Shown: in pieces, positions 52,245-62,000 of the stretch
Layout of the letters: every line of letters begins with the position of its first letter
How positions within the stretch are numbered: the first letter of the stretch is position 1
NCBI GenBank assembly: GCA_009760855.2
Contig: WPIO01000053.1
Coordinates: 800,001 to 862,000 of the forward strand
Reading direction: 5' to 3'
DNA from: Cristatella mucedo
Taxonomy: Eukaryota; Bryozoa; Phylactolaemata; Cristatellidae
Length of the DNA stretch: 62,000 nucleotides
Made by a program: the position numbers and the translations under genes
The notes under the pieces: generated by a model
What the model saw: the letters and a program-made list of their open reading frames with translations, nothing else
Told to the model about the DNA's origin: nothing
Databases searched by the model: none

Positions 52245-54245
52245 ACAAATACGATTTTTAATTTGATACAGCACCGCCAGAGAACTCAATCCCTTTCTAG
52301 GCACTTTATATTACCAGCAAAGGAAACACGATTGAACGGTGAGTGGTATTATGCATGATAAACAATATAAATAACATGGGTAGGGGCGATAGGAACAGGG
52401 TCAGCATGCAAGTGTGGTTAGTGGCTGCATGCAACAGTGTCAGCATACATCAGCTCATAAGGGACGGATTGCAGAGACCCACTAAATGCTGTCATAAATG
52501 GGTGCGTTTTTAATTTAATTTTAAATGTGGTAAAGTCAGGGGAATTCGTGACACAAGTCGGGAGTGAATTCCTGTCTTTGGGATCATACGAACTAATGGC
52601 ACGGTCTTCAACGGATTTGAGGTTTGTATGAGGTATAGGGAAACACGTGAGCATTTGAAAAGCAGGTATTAAGATGCTAGAATGATGGGAAAGTGGATCT
52701 GATAGGTAGACTGGAGCGAAATAGTGAAGGGACCTTAAATTGAGCGAGTGAATCTTTAAGTCGATCCGTTGCTTGGCAGGCAGCCACTGCTGGTCGGCGA
52801 GAAGTGGTGTTGATGTGGGTACTGCGAAGCTCACGACAGATGAGCCGAGCTGCAGAGCTTCGCACAACCTTCAAGCCCTGATTACATATGGAGGTAGACC
52901 AGCAAGCAGTTAGTTACAGAAGTAAAGACGGGATGCCACAAATGCACGGAACAAGTTAGATGCCGTGTCTCTATCGAAACAAGCTCGAATTTTCGCAATG
53001 TCATGTAGCTTGAAGTAGAAAGACTTGATAAAGGAGCTGATGAGGTCGTCTACTGGAAGGTTACTTTGGAACATCTCACCTAGATTTCGTACAGATTCAA
53101 CAAGAGATATGCTGGCGGAGCCGATTTTGAGTGAATAGCCTTTTCAATTTCTGAATCACACTTCGTTCGCCCATAACTTGTACGTAAGTTTAATCATCCG
53201 ACATGGCTTGTCATGGCTGTTTTCGGAACATTAAAGTTATAAATAAACTAAAGCAATTGATTTAATGGCTTTACATACGGATAGCGGCGGCTGCCCATAG
53301 CCGGGACGGATTGGCGCCAGAAAGTGTTGCAGAGGTGAGAAAAATCTGACCTCTTCTCCAGATAGGCCCTAGCGTAATGCAAAAGATCAGTGGGGAAGGG
53401 TAGGCAAAAGTAAGTGAGAAACCCGCTCACCTGGTTGCCACATGCCCAGCCGCAAGCCTTGTGTAGAGTAGGCACGCTAGCTCGCACGAATGCAGCTAGT
53501 GTGACAATGGACAGGTAGGATCCTTGGATCAGACGAAGCAATACAGTGGTTAGAACGCACGTGGGTATAAATGTCTGGGGACTGAGGTCAACTGCCGAGA
53601 GCATACCATACACCCACCAAAAGGAAACCAATTCAAGAAAAAGTGCTGCCATCCATGTGCGGATGTAATCAATACATCCAGCAAGCGAGTTGAGACTATT
53701 CGACGTGCTGGAGGGCTGGGAGATTGAAGCAAATACATAACTGAGTGTCATCCACATAGATATGAAAGCCTAGATTTGGCTTGGCAATCAAACCGGCAAG
53801 AAGGTGAGTATAAACCTTGAAAACAACCAGACCAAGCACGGAGCCCTGAGGAACCTAATATTTCAGAGGTACCTCTGATGATCTTTGTCCATTCACATCA
53901 ATACTCTGGAGTCTCCCACTGAGATAGGACCTGAAACATTTCGGAGCAGTGCCAGTGATTCTCGGGCAAGGTTAGAGGCATTCGAGAAAGACCTGCTGAT
54001 CGACGGTATCAAAGGCTGTCGAAAGATTAAGCAAATCAAGCAGATAAACTCCACCCACGTCTACATTCCTTATTAAGTCACTATACACCTGAAGCAAGGC
54101 TGAGTCTGTGGAGTGATTAGATCTAATGCCAGAGTGAAACTTACTAGCAAGGTTAGAAGTGTCAACATACGAGTTCAGCTGGTCTACCATGACTTGTTCA
54201 AGTGTCTTTGATAAGAATGGTAGAAGGGAGACTGGGCGGTAGTTG
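52245..54245 (-). mobile_element. Long LINE-A copy, decayed, with foreign insert
   Basis: Reverse order: tail (ACAGCACCGCCAGAGAACTCAATCCCTTTCTAGGCAC), UTR, C-terminal block (52500-52900), thumb, palm ('FHIYVDDTQ' position at 53748-53758), and RT entry ('SNYRPVSLLPFLSKTLEQVMVDQL' at 54170-54245). About 430 bp of unrelated DNA sits at 53200-53628. Many frame breaks. Confidence 0.88.
53200..53628. mobile_element. Unidentified 430-bp insert in LINE-A
   Basis: LINE-A text stops at TTTAATCATC and resumes at AAGAAAAAGTGCTGCCATCC. Between them is DNA with a long minus-strand open frame (about 126 codons up to the stop at 53248, for example TPTLHKACGWACGNQVSGF) that is not LINE-A. I cannot assign a family. 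Confidence 0.55.
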
Positions 54246-54870
54246 CTCAACACGCATGACGTCAGCTTTCCTAGTACTGTTAGAAGTAGCATTCAGAACG
54301 TCAACGTGCACAATATGGTTCGGGGTAACATTCATTACGTCAGCACTCAAGAGAATCCCTAAAAGAAGAAATAACAACGGTTTCACCAAACGCTGCACAT
54401 GTTTGAAGCTGTGCAATGCGATTGGATCGGCAAGTAATATCCAGCCTCCATTTTTCGTGCTGTGCTGTCAATAGTGGCATGCACCGGGTTTTAATTGGCA
54501 ATCGGCTTAGTCAGTCCTTGTTCGTTGAGCTGTCTAGTCATGGGTGTTCTGGTTTACGACCATTCCTGTGGCATGGAAGAGACTCAGGCAGTGAATTTAG
54601 GCAGTATCACCTGTGCTTCAGAGCCATGATTTTGAGGAGCCGGTCCTCTTTCGGAAAAGTTACTCAAGGGCAACCTGATCGTTGCAGTACTGTTGTGCTG
54701 ACATCTTGCAGTTTGTCTTATCAAATTTGATTAGGATGCATGCTGAAGTTGCAGTCACACGAACATGCAAGTTATTGCACTGCCAGGCCAACTTGCCTGG
54801 CTATCGAACTGCTTCCAATTAGAGAGGCTCTTAAAGTCACATGGTCAAACCTGTTACCTATGATTTACAC
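54246..54870. repeat. Unclassified dispersed repeat
   Basis: GATCGGCAAGTAATATCCAGCCTCC with TTTTCGTGCTG recurs at 55382-55415, and CTTCAGAGCCATGATTTTGAGGAGCCGGTCCTCTTTCGGAAAAGTTACTCAAGG recurs at 57045-57100. These are shared pieces of an element I do not recognise. Confidence 0.6.
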
Positions 54871-55071
54871 TGTAAGCTTCATCCCTATGCCTGGCATCAG
54901 GCAGAGCTCGTGCTTCTCGAGCTGCACTCTTCTCAGGAGCTGCACTCTTCTCAGGAGCTGCCCTCTTCTCACTTTCGTTTTCTCTTGGCTGCATGAGATG
55001 AATCCTCCTGGCTACCGTGGGCGAAGCAAAAAGCTGCTTCGAGTTTGCTAAAAAGCTGCTTCGAGCTATGG

Positions 55072-55141
<70 letters not shown>

Positions 55142-55190
55142 ACACTCACTTGGTCTTCGTGGCTTTTTGGAGTTACAGATGGACACGCAA
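54871..55190 (+). mobile_element. Diverged LINE-B 3' end with CT expansion
   Basis: TTGGCTGCATGAGATGAATCCTCCTGGCTACCG..., then AAACTC, then CGTAACACTCACTTGGTCTTCGTGGCTTTTTGGAGTTACAGATGGA follows LINE-B tail order. A (TC)n of about 62 bp (55077-55138) has replaced the short CTCTC normally found there. CTGCACTCTTCTCAGGAG is duplicated at 54922-54957. Confidence 0.7.
55077..55138. repeat. (CT)n microsatellite
   Basis: Pure CT dinucleotide, apparently grown from the ACTCTC motif of the surrounding LINE-B tail. Confidence 0.96.
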
Positions 55191-55539
55191 ACACGTACGC
55201 GTGCGTACGTGCACGCATTTATAAGAATAGCAAGGAAGTAGTTTCTCCAGAACGGCTCCCAGGGTTATGTGTTTCCAATGAGCTTTTGTCTCTGCTGCAC
55301 TGTATCCAGCTCTAAAATATAGAGATAGCACATTCCAAGAGTCGATTACGAGTAACTTCTCTGATGCTGTCCAATGCTGGGATCGGCAAGCAAAATCCAG
55401 TCTTACTTTTGTGCTGCTCAGCCAACGATGGCTTTCAATTGGCCACAAGTGCATTAAGTACTTGTTTCTTAAGCTATATACTCGCGATGTTTCTGCTTAC
55501 AACCGATACAGTTGCTTGGCAGAGACTCTGACAATACAT

Positions 55540-57045
55540 TAATATAATAAAGCACCCTCAGAGAACTCAATCTCTTTCTAGGTGCTTTACGTTTGCTGCG
55601 AATGGAAACGCAATTGAATGGTGAGTAATATCATGCTTGCCTTGCCGATATTCGATCCTGGATGTCGGAAAACGTCCTGAAATTAAATGACGATAAAACC
55701 TACTGCTGCTCATAGGACACCCTAAGCTTGTGGCTGGATTAAAAGGCTTTGCTGTTCTAATAGGTGATGCTATTGTGCGACCTTCACCACGTGCTCGTAA
55801 TCTAGGTGTCGTGTTCGACAGCTGCCTCAATTTCAAAAGCTTCATTCAGAAGACTGCCTCTACAGCTAGCCATCACATCCGATCCCTATCCAAGATTAGA
55901 AGCTGTCTCCCACAGTGGCTTGTAAAAAATTTAACTAGCTCTTTAGTTCCGTCTCGGCTTGATTATTGTAATTCCCTTTTGGCTGGGCTACCAAAGAAAG
56001 CAACTAGGCCACTACAGCAGACTATGAATATGGCTGCAAGGCTGGTCTTCAAGTCCCAGCGGTTTGAGCACGTGTCACCTTTGCTGGAAGAGCTAGGATG
56101 GTTGTCGGTTGAGCAAAGGATACGGAGCAAAGTTCTTACGCTGACCCACAAGGCCCGCCACGGCTTGGCTCCTTCGTACCTAGCTGAGCTGCTGCATCAG
56201 TTTCAGCCTGTTCACGCTCTCAGGTCCTGTGTGGACAATAAATTAGCTGCCCCATTCCTCAGCTTAAAGACAGTTGGCGACAGAAGCTTTAGCTCTGCAG
56301 GTCCTAGACTGTGGAACTCACTTCCACAATTCTTACGCAACGACATCTACTCTCCTGATGCCGACTATGGCACATCTTTTTCAGCGGTCCTGAACTGCTA
56401 CTTCTTTGCTACTCACTACCTCAACTGCTCTCCTAACTCTGCTATGCTTCCCACTTTCTCTTTGTTGCGTGAGACGAAGTCTGTTGGCTACCGAATGCGT
56501 ACCGAAAGCCGCGTAGGCTGTGAGTGCGCTATACAAAACTCTCCTGCGTGACACCCACATGGTCTTTATGACTCCGTGGAGTTACTGACGGAGATACATT
56601 ACATTACATCAACATGAATAACATGGTTAGGGGTGACATGCACAGGGTCAGCATGCCAATGTTGTTAGTGGCAGCATGCACAGTGTCAGCACATGAAGGA
56701 CGAATCACAGGGACCCACTTAATGCTGTCCTAAATAAGTGTTTTTTAAGTTCTTTTTAAATGTGGTCAAGTCAGGGGATGCTCTGACGCAATTCGGGAGT
56801 GAGTTCCAGGCTTTGGGAGCATACGAACTAAATGCACGGTCTCCAAAAGATTTGAGGTTTGTATGAGGTATTGGTTAACTGTTGGATTCCGAAAAGTAGG
56901 TGGTACGATGCTTGGCCTGGTAGGAGAGTAGATCTGAGGGATAGGCTGAAGCCAAAGAATGAAGTGTCCTAAAATTGAGCAATACAACATTGAAGTCGAT
57001 GCTTTTCTTGAAAAGTAGTCAGTGCAGGTCGGCGAGTAGCAGTGT
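55540..57045 (-). mobile_element. LINE-A copy interrupted by LINE-B
   Basis: Tail and first UTR at 55540-55641 (AAAGCACCCTCAGAGAACTCAATCTCTTTCTAGGTGC ... ATCATGCTTG). It resumes at 56608 (CAACATGAATAACATGGTTAGGGGTGACATGC) and runs back to the C-terminal block, ending at about 57045 where unclassified repeat text begins. Confidence 0.9.
55642..56607 (+). mobile_element. LINE-B copy, longest plus-strand
   Basis: From GCCGATATTCGATCCTGGATGTCGG ('ADIRSWMSENVLKLNDDKT') to ATTACATTACAT. A single frame of 273 codons (55730-56551) covers the RT thumb, 'LVPSRLDYCNSLLAGLPKKA', 'LEELGWLSVEQRI', 'VGDRSFSSAGPRLWNSLPQFLR' and ends CECAIQNSPA. It sits antisense inside a LINE-A. A one-base loss near 55700 breaks the frame upstream. 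Confidence 0.94.
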
Positions 57046-58340
57046 CCTTCAGAGCCATGCTTTTCAGAAGCCAGTTCTCCCTCGAAGAAGTTACTCAATG
57101 ACGACCCGATCACGGTGCTGCTTCGGTGCTAACATATTCTAGATGTTTCTAATAATGTCCGAAACAATACCCTCTGACATCTTCAGCCGCCTCGTGATTT
57201 TTAGCTCTTAATGGCCATTTTCGTACTGTGACATCAACGGTGATCTTGTACCCTTATAAAGAGGTGTAACTTAACTGAGAGAATGTTCTGGTTGCCTACC
57301 GAACGTCTCTAGGGTAGGGGCAGGCCTCAAAAGTCAAGGAGAAATGCGGGTAGCTTAGCTCATCATTGGCCGAGGTATCGTCGAAACTAAAATCGGCCAA
57401 AACTAGGTTTTGCTGGATCGATCAAAGAGAGGAAAGTCACGTGACCAAACACCCCCATCGGTTAGGTATTCCTTATTTAGTCTGGCATCCATATTCATCA
57501 CCAGCAGCCAGTGGAAAGGTGTCTTTCTTCGGTACCATAGCCAAAACCGACTTGCATGCCTTCGTGTGCACCAGAGGATGGCGTGTAATACCCCATCGAG
57601 TCCACCAACCTTATGGTGGTCACCCAGTCTTCCTTACACTGTCTCATATCTGAACAGTTTCTGCACGAGTCACTGTCAAATACCCGTATGGCCACTGATA
57701 TTGTGGTTGACTTTTGAGTGTAGTACCTGGAAGACCCTGCCGTAACCTTCAAGGTCCTTTGTTGATTCGTGCAATTCACTGTGTTCTCTACTGGTGCACG
57801 GCTGAGATATGAGTCTCCTGCAGCTGAATCACTTTTCGCTACGGCATCAAGGGTTTACTAGCGTCATGGCGTCAAGGATTAATAAGCTTCTCGGCTCTTG
57901 AAAGAATAAGTTGTCTTTTTTAAGAGTCCTTCAAGTCTCGTTCTGGTTGAGTGGAGAAGCTTGCGGTTACAATTTGGAAACCGCCGTGTGAATTTTTGGC
58001 AATTTGATGCCTTCACAAATTGACACTGTATGTAGAGGCTCCAGTTAATACCGAAACGAAACATCGAAGCTGGCTCGAGGTGTCAGTAATAACGAAACGT
58101 AACAGTAAAGCTGGCTCCGGGTGGGCCGAAAACCGTCTTAGGCACCAAGCGCCTATCTATGTCTCAGCTTGGTTGTTTCATCTGACAGGCAATAAGAGTG
58201 GCCGCACTTGGTTTGGCTCGGTATGATTGGTCGAAATAAGTGCACTGGCCAAGGACAACCATGACGCCATGGACCGCCTCACCAGGCATGAATGTTCGGC
58301 CAGGTTACTCTTGACGAGAACGCTGCATTTTTAAGCTATA
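57046..58340. other. Unique-looking DNA, candidate exon
   Basis: The first 100 bp share the unclassified repeat of 54.6 kb. A minus-strand frame at 57779-57498 follows a TACGGCAG acceptor-like site near 57743. It encodes a Cys/Tyr-containing stretch (SDSCRNCSDMRQCKEDW, GFGYGTEERH) that looks protein-like, but I recognise no family and find no partner exon. Confidence 0.25.
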
Positions 58341-58344
58341 TTCT

Positions 58345-58590
58345 TAATTGTTATAATAATAATGCAGTTGATACAGCACCCTCAGAGAACTTAATTTCTT
58401 TCTAGGCGCTTTACATTTGCTCCAAAGTGAAATGCAATTGAATTGTAAGTAAAATCATGCTTGAAAAACAAACAAAAGGAATAATATGGTTAGGGGTGAC
58501 ATGCACAGGGTCAGCATGCAAATGTGGTTAGTGGCACCATGCACAGTGTCAGCATCCAAAAGCACATCAAGGACGAATCACAGGGACTCG
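58345..58590 (-). mobile_element. LINE-A 3' end
   Basis: TTGATACAGCACCCTCAGAGAACTTAATTTCTTTCTAGGCGC through the UTR to GAATCACAGGGACTC. It joins directly to an oppositely oriented LINE-A body. Confidence 0.9.
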
Positions 58591-59716
58591 CGTGGGCATC
58601 ACTGGCACTGCTCTGCAGTGGTTCAGGGCCGATCTCAGTAGGATACTCCATAGTATTGACATGAATGGACAAAGATCATCTGAAATATCTCTGAAATATG
58701 GAGTACATCAGGGCTCAGTGCTAGGTCCGGTTCTTTTCACGGTTTATACTCTCCCTCCTGCAGATGTGATTGCCAAGCACAATCTAGGCTTTCACTTCTA
58801 TGCGGATGAACCTCTGTTGTACCTTCGCTTTGATCCCTCCCAGCCTTTGATCACCTCAAACTCTCTAAACTCACTTGCTGTGCATGCATTGATGACATCC
58901 GCACACGGATGGCAGCAAGTTTTCTAAAACTAAACGATGATAAAACTAACTTACTATTTATGGGAAAACCCTGCGTGATTCAGAGATTGGAAAGGCTGAC
59001 TCTCAAAATTGGGTCTGCCAGCATATGTCCTGTTGAATCAGCTCAAAATCTAGGTGTCATATTCCAAAGCGACCTCTCGTTAGACGACCAAATCAGGTCC
59101 ACAGTCAAATCTGCCTATTTTCAGCTTCATAACATTGCTAAAACTCGGGCTTGTTTAGATAAGGATACCACGTCCAAGTTGGTCCATGCATTCGTGACAT
59201 CCCATCTCGACTTCTGCAACTCACTGCTTACTGGCCGACCAGCATGTGCGATCAGGCGATTGCAGCTGGTGCAAAACTCTGCAGCTGGGCTTGTCTATCC
59301 TGAGCGTAGCAGTTGCCACATTACTCCACTTCTCGCCGACCTGCACCGCCTACCAGTCAAGCAACGGATTGACTACAGGGTTTTGTTGCACACTTTTAGG
59401 TGGCTTCATTCTTTGGCTCCAGCCTATCTCTCAGATATACTACCCCATCAGGCCAAGCATCGTACCACCTGCTTTTCGGAATCCAACAGTGTACAAATAC
59501 CTCATACAAACCTCAAATCCTTTGGAGACTGTGCATTTAGTTCGTATGCTCCCAAAGCCTGGAACTCCCTCCCGACTTGTGTCAGAACATCCTCTGACCT
59601 GACCACATTTAAAAGGAACTTACAAACACACCTATTTAGGGCTGCGTTTAGTGGGTCCCTGTGATTCGTCCTTCATGTGCTTATGCGTGCTGACACTGTG
59701 CATGCTGCCACTTTAT
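58590..59716 (+). mobile_element. LINE-A body without 3' end
   Basis: From the RT ('GITGTALQWFRADLSR'), 'YGVHQGSVLGPVLFT', FYADEP, thumb and HRLPVKQRIDY to 'FRAAFSGSL' and the first UTR bases, ending at CATGCTGCCACTT. A 251-codon frame (58909-59664) is open. The palm reads YADE, so the copy is catalytically dead. It lacks the hairpin and tail. Confidence 0.92.
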
Positions 59717-61030
59717 GTTTTATGTTATGTATCTCCGTCTTTAACTCCACAAAGTCATAAAGACCATGTGGGCGTTACGCAGGAGAGTTTTGTATAGCGC
59801 ACTCTCAGCCTAAGCGGCTTTCGGTACGCATTCGGTAGCCAACAGACTTCGTCTCACGCAACAAAGAGAAAGTGGGAAGCATAGCAGTCAGGAGAGCAGT
59901 TGAGGCAGTGAGTAGCATAGAAGTAGTAGCTCAGGACCGCTTAAAAGAATGTGCCATAGTCAGCTGTAGGAGAGAAGTGTTTGTTGCGTAATAATTGTGG
60001 AAGCGAGTTCCACAGTCTAGGATCTGCAGAGCTAAAGCTTCTGTCACCAACTGTCTTTAAGCGGAGGAATGGGATAGCAAATTTATTGTCAACTCAGGAC
60101 CTGAGAGCGCAAACAGGCTGAAACTGATGCAGCAGATCAGCTACGAACGAAGGAGCCAAGCCGTGGTGGGTCAGCATAAGAACTTTGCTCTGTATCCTTT
60201 GCTTAACCGGCAATCATCCTAGCTTTTTCAGCAAAGGAGACACGTGCTCGAACCGCTGGGACTTGAAGACCAGCCTTGCAGCCATATTCAAAGTCTGCTG
60301 TATTGGCATAATAGCTTTCTTTGGCAGTCCAGCCAAATGGGAATTACAATAATCACGCCGAGACAGAACTAAAGAGCTAGTTAAATTTTTTACAAGCCAC
60401 TGTGGGAGACAGCTCCTAATCTTGGATAGGGATCGGATGTGATGGCTAGCTGTAGAGGCAGTCTTCTGAATGAAGCTTTTGAAATTGAGGCAGCTGTCGA
60501 ACACGACACCTAAATTACGAGCACCTGGTGATGGTCGTACAATAGCATCACCTATTAGAACGGCAACGCCTTTTAATTCAGCCACACGCTTAGGGTGTCT
60601 TATGAGCAACAGTTCGGTTTTATCATCATTTAATTTCAGGATGTTTTCCGACATCCAGGATCGAATATCGGCAAGGCAAGCATTCAGTTTCTCAGTTGCG
60701 GCATCAGATTCTGACGGTTTGAATGACAAATACAACTCGTATCGTTAGCATAGAAGTGATATCCTTATCCATTTGCCTTAATCACTTTTCCCAGAGGTTG
60801 CGTATAAATGGAGAACAGTAAGGAACCAAGTACAGACCATTGAGGGACTCCACAGGTGACCCTTCTAGTGTCTGAGATCTGACCCCCCACGACTCGGATT
60901 GAACACGATCAGACAAGTATGACTTAAACCACGCCAGTGCTTCGTCTGCCAGACCGATCGTTGTTCTCAATCGTTCAAGCAGAACTTCGTGATCAATGGT
61001 TTCGAAGGCAGCAGACTGATCTAGCATTCC
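59717..61030 (-). mobile_element. LINE-B copy with RT region
   Basis: Tail at 59717-59850 (ATGTATCTCCGTCTTTAACTCCACAAAGTC...), then the C-terminal block with frame breaks. A 173-codon frame (60735-60214) carries 'LNDDKTELLLIRHPKR' and 'SPGARNLGVVFDSCLNFKSF'. The RT palm and fingers are at 60735-61027 ('LDQSAAFETIDHEVLLERLRTTIGLADEALAWFKSYLSDRVQS'). It is 5'-truncated at 61030. Confidence 0.93.
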
Positions 61031-61139
61031 TCCTCGCCCTGAAGAGCGGCCTCTGGCGACGCCTAGCGTGGTGAGGACCTTTACTTGATTTCTCCGTAAT
61101 ACCTTCGGGTATTCCGATGCTGTCTTCGCTGTGACTATT

Positions 61140-62000
61140 TATGAGCTGTCCTCGGACATGCTACACAAAGCAGGACCTGCTTAGCATAAGGTGCGATGGC
61201 GCCATTAGTCGATACCTAACGGCGGCCTTCTCCGGCGGGTCAGTGAGAACCTTCCTGCATCCTGCATTCGCCCTATCAACAGCTCGGCTATCAAACCTAC
61301 GACTCGTAAGTTTAAAGCGCTGAATAGTACTTGTTGCGGTAGTAGCCCACCCGCCGCAGCCCAGCACGATGTGAAACGTCGTCCCACGGCCGTTACCAAA
61401 GTCCAATTAAAATTCGAAGAGCCAGCGTCCGCAAGGCCGGACGCAAACGGTAGAGAATACAAGCCACTCCATCGCCGTCGCCCAGTTGTTGGACAGCCTC
61501 TTAAATTCCGCCTACTAATTGTCCGCTCGCTAAAATCCAAGGGGTTACTTATCCGCGATCAGGTGGTCCAGGAGAAGCTAGAGGCATTTCTGCTTACCGA
61601 AACCTGGATGACGCCTTGTTCCAGTAGCTGTATTTCCGAGACCACCCCACCCGGATTTTCATTCTATCAGTCCATGCGTTCTGACAAGGTTGGTGGCGGG
61701 GTTGCAATTGTTGTTCGCGAATCTTTTGGCTATAAAATGTGCAGTTTCTCGCATGGGTCATCGTTTAAATCGGTTGCTATCAGGTCTTCATCAAAGACAA
61801 TGCCTCTCACCGTTGTGATATACCGGCCTCCTTCTGGCTGTCTAAACTTGTTTATAGAGGAGTTTTCAGAGTTCCTCGATAAAATATTTGTGTGTGACAG
61901 GCCGTTACTGATTGTAGGAGACTTCCATATTCACGTTGACAACACTAGCAACAGCCAGGTCCGCTCATTTCTTGACTGTCTGGAGAATTTTGGTTTGGCC
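61140..62000 (+). mobile_element. LINE 5' region with endonuclease domain
   Basis: A frame from ATG 61141 has YTKQDLLSIR, a phrase typical of the start of CR1/L2-type ORF2. After a frame change near 61320, the next frame is open from 61209 to the window end and encodes the APE-type endonuclease: LLIVRSLKSKGLLI, FLLTETWM (catalytic Glu), GGGVAIVV, VVIYRPPSG and LLIVGDFHIHVD. In most relatives the last motif is GDFN, so Asn is replaced by His here. The element continues past 62000, and which family it belongs to cannot be decided. Confidence 0.88.

Noticed and set aside
55730-56551. A 273-codon single-exon host gene
   Set aside because: The same text recurs at 45.7, 51.2 and (reverse) 60 kb and ends with the LINE-B tail, so it is a retrotransposon.

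Overview
This window is eukaryotic and almost certainly from an animal, probably a marine invertebrate. I cannot name the species. The evidence is a 15-exon GT/AG-spliced gene, many 5'-truncated LINE retrotransposons, tRNA-headed SINEs, long microsatellites, and C-to-T decay at CpG sites inside the repeats, which suggests DNA methylation. No bacterial-style operon, CRISPR array or rRNA gene is visible.

One host gene is fully readable. It is a neutral ceramidase (ASAH2 type) on the minus strand, running from the start codon at 33618 to the stop at 4470. I placed 15 coding exons by hand. They total 2199 nt and keep a continuous reading frame across all 14 introns, giving a 732-residue protein. 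It has a signal peptide, the GTHSHS and WFAVH zinc-site regions, the GDVSPN nucleophile-serine motif, the PGEF motif, and the C-terminal immunoglobulin-like region. Its first exon lies at the edge of a CpG-dense block (about 33.4-34.9 kb), the likely promoter. Introns hold over 90 percent of the gene's length and are full of repeats.

The rest is mostly mobile DNA. LINE-A is a CR1/L2-type element whose 3' end carries a two-step hairpin (AGCGCC...GGCGCT around GAGA...TCTC) followed by ATT repeats. LINE-B is a related but distinct CR1/L2-type element ending in ATTAC repeats. SINE-1 has a tRNA-like head and a tail that copies the LINE-A hairpin, so LINE-A probably supplies its retrotransposition machinery. 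SINE-2 has a different tail built round a CCGCTGCAAGCGG hairpin. Several elements are nested: LINE-B in LINE-A, SINE-1 in LINE-A, and a pogo/Tigger-like DNA element in a LINE-A tail. A third LINE 5' region with an endonuclease domain enters at the right edge.

Layout. 1-4.4 kb: LINE-A and LINE-B fragments, two tandem repeats, no clear gene. 4.47-33.6 kb: the ceramidase gene with repeat-filled introns. 33.4-35.4 kb: CpG-rich promoter block and a SINE-1. 35.4-45.6 kb: decayed LINE and SINE fragments, a 15-bp minisatellite, AT repeats and a DNA transposon relic. 45.7-61 kb: the youngest LINE copies, with a clear 18-bp target-site duplication, nested insertions and an inverted LINE-A pair. 61.1-62 kb: a LINE endonuclease region continuing past the window.
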